Below, piece by piece: positions 42,726 through 43,326 of a stretch of 43,326 nucleotides of DNA (the first letter of the stretch is position 1; each line of letters starts with the position of its first letter). The stretch spans positions 1-43,326 of the forward strand of contig JBMFOH010000015.1 in assembly GCA_049969715.1 (NCBI GenBank). The letters are read 5' to 3'. The notes below the pieces were generated by a model. The model did no database searches, was not told where the DNA came from, and saw only the letters and a program-made list of their open reading frames with translations. Position numbers and translations under genes: made by a program. Origin of the DNA: JBMFOH01 sp049969715 [NCBI: bacterium]. Lineage in GTDB: Bacteria > DUMJ01.

Positions 42726-43325
42726 CTACTTCTGCTTAAAGAAGAACTGTTCTGGGTTATACAGTATTGCCCAGAAGTAATCCCAACCCCAAATTCCTTT
42801 TTCCGGTATGTTTCTCAGATTATTCCTAGCTATAATAGGTACAGGTGCTAACCCTACTATTCCTATTGTCCAAAGATTCTCTGCATGAGACTTTAATATT
42901 TCCTGTCCGAGTTTAGTTCTCTGAGATTCGATAGTGGTACTTAACATCTTTTCCCACAAGTCTAATAGTCTCTTTGCCTCTTTAGGTGGTTCCTCACCTG
43001 ACTTTCCCTTAGAAGCATACCATTGAGCCCATAGTGGGCACCAACTATTCTCCCAACCAGTATTATAAGGCACAAACCACATAGGATTAATAGGGAATAA
43101 GATGTCTGTACATTTGTCAGCATTCCATACTGACATATCCATCTGATTTCCAGGGGCTCTTACCTGTTGTAACTCTGTAGTTATCTCTTTTACTGCCACT
43201 TTTATACCAAGTTTATCCCATTGTTGTTGGACAAATTCACAGACAGGACCTCTTATCGTATCTACCGGAGTATATTCTATAAGGATTTCTAGTCTCTTAC
43301 CATCTGGTCTTAATCTATATCCATC
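42726..43325 (-). CDS. ABC transporter solute-binding protein, family 5, C-terminal part
   Basis: About 199 codons are open on the minus strand from 43325 to the stop at 42726, running off the window. The upstream part reads RPDGKRLEILIEYTP, then EFVQQQWDKLGIKVAVKEI, the standard lobe-II strand-helix of peptide/oligosaccharide-binding proteins (SBP_bac_5). Later blocks include WNADKCTDILFPINPMWFVP and NLWTIGIVGLAPVPIIARNNLRNIP near the C-terminus. A GTG at 43199 is internal, not the start. It captures a peptide or saccharide outside the cell for an ABC importer; the ligand cannot be told. Confidence 0.85.
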   Translation of the reverse strand, partial: DGYRLRPDGKRLEILIEYTPVDTIRGPVCEFVQQQWDKLGIKVAVKEITTELQQVRAPGNQMDMSVWNADKCTDILFPINPMWFVPYNTGWENSWCPLWAQWYASKGKSGEEPPKEAKRLLDLWEKMLSTTIESQRTKLGQEILKSHAENLWTIGIVGLAPVPIIARNNLRNIPEKGIWGWDYFWAILYNPEQFFFKQK

Positions 43326-43326
43326 T

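Noticed and set aside
1-43326. tRNA, rRNA genes or CRISPR arrays
   Set aside because: No cloverleaf, rRNA segment or regularly spaced repeats were seen on reading the window by eye; tRNAscan or a CRISPR finder was not available.

Overview
The window is an AT-rich stretch of bacterial chromosome. Arg codons AGA/AGG and Ile codon ATA are very common, Shine-Dalgarno sites are strong, genes are packed with 4-8 bp overlaps, and a T-box leader and sigma-A-like promoters are present. The gene content (radical SAM enzymes, ferredoxin-bearing MinD-type ATPases, two Feo ferrous-iron systems, a K+-dependent membrane pyrophosphatase, an Etf-linked lactate dehydrogenase) points to a strict anaerobe, probably thermophilic. 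I cannot name the phylum from sequence alone.

Layout. 1-380: the 5' end of an IS110-family transposase (minus strand, cut by the window edge) followed by a highly structured non-coding end that may be a bridge RNA. 452-8964 (+): a seven-gene sugar-degradation operon with a nucleoside hydrolase, two cytoplasmic glycosidase-like proteins, a sugar isomerase/epimerase, a Gfo/Idh/MocA dehydrogenase, a polyol-type zinc dehydrogenase and an SDR. 9019-9165: relic of a HEPN-domain gene. 9187-19907 (+): promoter and leucine T-box with a very short Stem I, then ilvD-ilvB-ilvN-ilvC-leuA-leuC, running without a gap into feoA-feoB and a cytidylate-kinase-like gene.

19998-22125 (-): a lysine 2,3-aminomutase coupled to a D-Ala-D-Ala-ligase-like ATP-grasp enzyme. 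22185-28908 (-): a redox/metal cluster with a radical SAM protein, a DUF89 protein, two MinD/Mrp-type ATPases carrying ferredoxin inserts, a flavodoxin-like protein, an FAD disulfide-reductase-type enzyme, a ferredoxin with a Gly/Arg tail, a NifX/orange-protein-type domain and two DUF5320-type aromatic/Gly-rich small proteins. 28914-33333 (-): a sugar-isomerase-family gene, feoB, two feoA and fur, with Fur-box-like sites upstream of feoA and of fur.

33336-39356 (-): a methyltransferase, a Na+-type membrane pyrophosphatase, and hisB-hisH-hisA-hisF-hisIE. The pyrophosphatase follows hisIE, whose HisE half releases pyrophosphate. 39500-42676 (+): etfB-etfA-glcD, in the order of the electron-confurcating lactate dehydrogenase of acetogens. 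42726-43325 (-): C-terminal part of a family-5 ABC solute-binding protein.

How it fits together: iron supply (two Feo systems, Fur) sits among many Fe-S enzymes (IlvD, LeuC, radical SAM proteins, ferredoxins). Branched-chain amino acid and histidine synthesis are the main anabolic blocks. The sugar operon and the lactate/Etf module are the catabolic blocks.
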